A stretch of DNA of 6,607 nucleotides. Origin: Ruminococcaceae bacterium UBA2857. GTDB lineage: Bacteria > Bacillota > Clostridia > Oscillospirales > Acutalibacteraceae. Made by a program: the position numbers and the translations under genes. The stretch lies in the NCBI GenBank assembly GCA_002350705.1, contig DEFH01000047.1, forward strand, positions 1 through 6,607, read 5' to 3'. The number at the start of each line of letters is the position of its first letter. Within the stretch, counting starts at the first letter, position 1. Positions 5,923 to 6,607 of this stretch are shown one piece after another. The notes below the pieces were generated by a model. The model searched no databases, was not told where the DNA came from, and was given only the letters and a program-made list of their open reading frames with translations.

Positions 5923-6005
5923 GATATGTTTCCACGAACGCCAACATTCATATCGAGGTATCGAGCCATGTTGAGTGTGTGGTATTGATGACTAAAAGTG
6001 ACTGA
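5923..6005 (+). pseudogene. Diverged, frame-disrupted remnant of an rlmD 3' end
   Basis: Frame 1 at 5923-5940 encodes DMFPRT, matching DLFPRT of the intact rlmD. Frame 3 at 5964-6005 encodes SHVECVVLMTKSD and a stop, matching its THVETVVLL. At the DNA level TTTCCACGAAC (5929-5939) and CATGTTGA (5967-5974) are identical to 1889-1899 and 1904-1911. The gap between the two blocks is 27 bases here and four in the intact gene, which breaks the frame; the extra DNA contains a TATCGAG pair (5951-5957, 5959-5965). The rest of rlmD is absent. It is best read as the original end of rlmD displaced by insertion of the defence cluster; a relic of an earlier insertion is the alternative. Confidence 0.6.
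5929..5939 (+). repeat. Right copy of 11-base direct repeat (candidate att core)
   Basis: TTTCCACGAAC within the rlmD 3' remnant, identical to 1889-1899. Shared ancestry of the coding sequence alone could explain the identity, so its role as a crossover site is inference. Confidence 0.5.
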
Positions 6006-6172
6006 ACAACGGGCAAAAAGTGCTGATTTCAAGCCACTTTCAAGGCTTTTGATAAAAATTTTGCAACTTGGCATTTTTGCACATTCCCACTCCCGAACCG
6101 CAAAACCAAACACACTCGTGTATTTGTGAAACAGGGTTGTGTAGGCAAAAGGTATGAATATATAGAAAAAAG

Positions 6173-6220
6173 AGCAGCAGACTTGAGAATCTCATCTCAG
6201 GCTGCTGATAGGTTTTATTT
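6173..6220 (+). terminator. Terminator-like hairpin
   Basis: AGCAG (6173-6177) pairs with CTGCT (6202-6206), and CTTGAGA (6182-6188) with TCTCAGG (6195-6201, one G-T pair); a four-base bulge separates the two helices. TTTTATTT follows at 6213-6220, and an A run precedes the stem at 6166-6171, so it could work in both directions. It could be the old rlmD terminator. Confidence 0.5.
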
Positions 6221-6222
6221 GA

Positions 6223-6567
6223 ATGATAAACAAGCTGATATTCGGACGAAAATATGTGCTGACACCGCTGTTAAGGAAACTGCAAAAGGAAGGCAGAAAT
6301 AAAAGGCTGAAAGAATACGATGACCTGATAAGCCAAAACATAGAAAGTCAGCAGATTCTCCTGAAACTTTTGGCATCGGGAATGTTTGACGGGGATATTT
6401 ACACGCAGGAAAGCACCAGGCTGAAAAATGAGTTTGACAGACTGCAAAAAGAAAAAAGTCTTATTTCTGCCGAAAACCGGGAAGAAAATAATTTGAAAAA
6501 TAACAACTGCAATCCCACCGGTTTTAGACGGTGGGTCAAGGTTGACAAAACGAAAGTTTTGTTTTAG
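6223..6567 (+). CDS. Fragment resembling the C-terminal coiled coil of a large serine recombinase
   Basis: A 114-residue frame. Residues ~24-90 (GRNKRLKEYDDLISQ, ILLKLLASGMFDGDIYTQES, LKNEFDRLQKEKSLI) match the style of the coiled-coil segment near the C-terminus of clostridial serine recombinases, where a 'LxSGxxDxxxFxxExxxLxxExxxLxxEK' pattern follows the zinc ribbon. The catalytic resolvase domain and the zinc ribbon are missing, so this is probably a remnant without activity. No clear ribosome binding site precedes ATG 6223. After about residue 90 the frame runs through two hairpins (6514-6535 and 6545-6562), so the last ~24 residues are probably not original coding sequence. It may be left from the enzyme that drove insertion into rlmD. 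The assignment is by pattern memory only; another coiled-coil protein is possible. Confidence 0.45.
   Translation: MINKLIFGRKYVLTPLLRKLQKEGRNKRLKEYDDLISQNIESQQILLKLLASGMFDGDIYTQESTRLKNEFDRLQKEKSLISAENREENNLKNNNCNPTGFRRWVKVDKTKVLF
6514..6535. repeat. Inverted repeat / hairpin with seven-base arms
   Basis: CCCACCG (6514-6520) and CGGTGGG (6529-6535) form a perfect stem around an eight-base loop. No T run follows directly. Such G+C-rich hairpins occur at the ends of IS200/IS605-type elements, but no transposase is visible here. Confidence 0.45.
6545..6565 (+). terminator. A+T-rich hairpin with GAAA tetraloop and T run
   Basis: ACAAAAC (6545-6551) pairs with GTTTTGT (6556-6562) around GAAA, followed by TTT. 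The stem has only two G-C pairs, so as a terminator it would be weak. Confidence 0.3.
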
Positions 6568-6607
6568 CGACAGTAGGGATGGTACAGCCCGAATTTACGC
6601 CTGTGGA

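Larger units (their letters stand above)
1889..5939. mobile_element. Putative ~4 kb defence island inserted in the 3' end of rlmD
   Basis: Bounded by the 11-base repeats in the intact and broken rlmD ends. The interval carries the extended rlmD tail with an internal promoter, the EcoRI-family methyltransferase, the DUF262-HNH nuclease, a truncated second methyltransferase, an unknown helical protein and a TIR protein. No integrase lies inside; a serine-recombinase-like fragment lies just outside at 6223. It is established that rumA/rlmD-type genes are integration sites for some streptococcal integrative elements. Boundaries are approximate. Confidence 0.42.
5881..6222. other. Gene-free interval between the TIR gene and the recombinase fragment
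   Basis: No convincing protein gene lies in these 342 bases on either strand. Contents seen: a possible promoter at its left edge, a broken second copy of the rlmD 3' end (5923-6005), and a duplicated TTTCAAG (6027-6033 and 6038-6044). There are also distant complementary arms GCAAAAA (6013-6019) and TTTTTGC (6074-6080), and a terminator-like hairpin at 6173-6220. The mix suits a recombination junction rather than a simple intergenic spacer. Confidence 0.6.

Noticed and set aside
5739..6113. Minus-strand open frame of 124 codons overlapping the TIR gene and the interval after it
   Set aside because: No ribosome binding site or recognisable motif, it lies largely opposite the clear TIR coding region, and its DNA is better explained by the rlmD remnant.
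6542..6570. TTGACA at 6542-6547 as a -35 box
   Set aside because: No -10-like hexamer at 16-18 bases (TAGCGA region), and the bases take part in the A+T hairpin.
1..6607. CRISPR array, tRNA or rRNA genes, complete insertion sequence
   Set aside because: No regularly spaced repeats, no cloverleaf or rRNA-like sequence, and no intact transposase or integrase seen on either strand.

Overview
The window reads as low-GC Gram-positive DNA, most likely from a gut or rumen Clostridia (Oscillospiraceae/Lachnospiraceae-like). This rests on purine-rich AAGGAG-type ribosome binding sites, A+T-rich third codon positions, an RlmD with a clostridial-type C-terminal tail, and dense co-directional genes. All credible genes are on the + strand. 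The taxonomic call is inference from style, not from a marker gene.

Layout. (1) 43-2209: a Nudix hydrolase overlapping an RlmD/RumA-type 23S rRNA m5U methyltransferase, probably a chromosomal housekeeping pair. RlmD carries an extra ~90-residue C-terminal extension, and a good extended -10 promoter lies inside the DNA for that extension. (2) 2224-4452: a tight two-gene operon, an EcoRI-family adenine-specific DNA methyltransferase followed by a DUF262 + HNH nuclease. It reads as a restriction-modification cassette of unusual composition and is closed by a textbook terminator (4470-4498). (3) 4501-5880: a second cassette whose start is a 5' remnant of another, divergent EcoRI-family methyltransferase. 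The remnant runs into an unrecognised helical protein, then a TIR-domain protein with the NADase-type glutamate. (4) 5881-6222: no gene. It holds a second, diverged and frame-disrupted copy of the rlmD 3' end (DMFPRT and SHVECVVLM peptides in two frames), a possible promoter and a terminator-like hairpin. (5) 6223-6607: a fragment resembling the coiled-coil tail of a large serine recombinase, followed by hairpins and a short open frame that may be transposon debris.

Interpretation. The strongest larger-scale signal is that rlmD sequence flanks the defence genes. The complete gene on the left shares TTTCCACGAAC and CATGTTGA with the broken 3' end about 4.04 kb to the right. The simplest reading is a ~4 kb defence island inserted in the 3' end of rlmD. 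It would have supplied a replacement C-terminus plus a promoter for its first gene, and displaced the original short end downstream. The island would hold an intact methylase/nuclease pair and a partly deleted second system ending in a TIR effector. The recombinase fragment to the right could be a relic of the integrating machinery.
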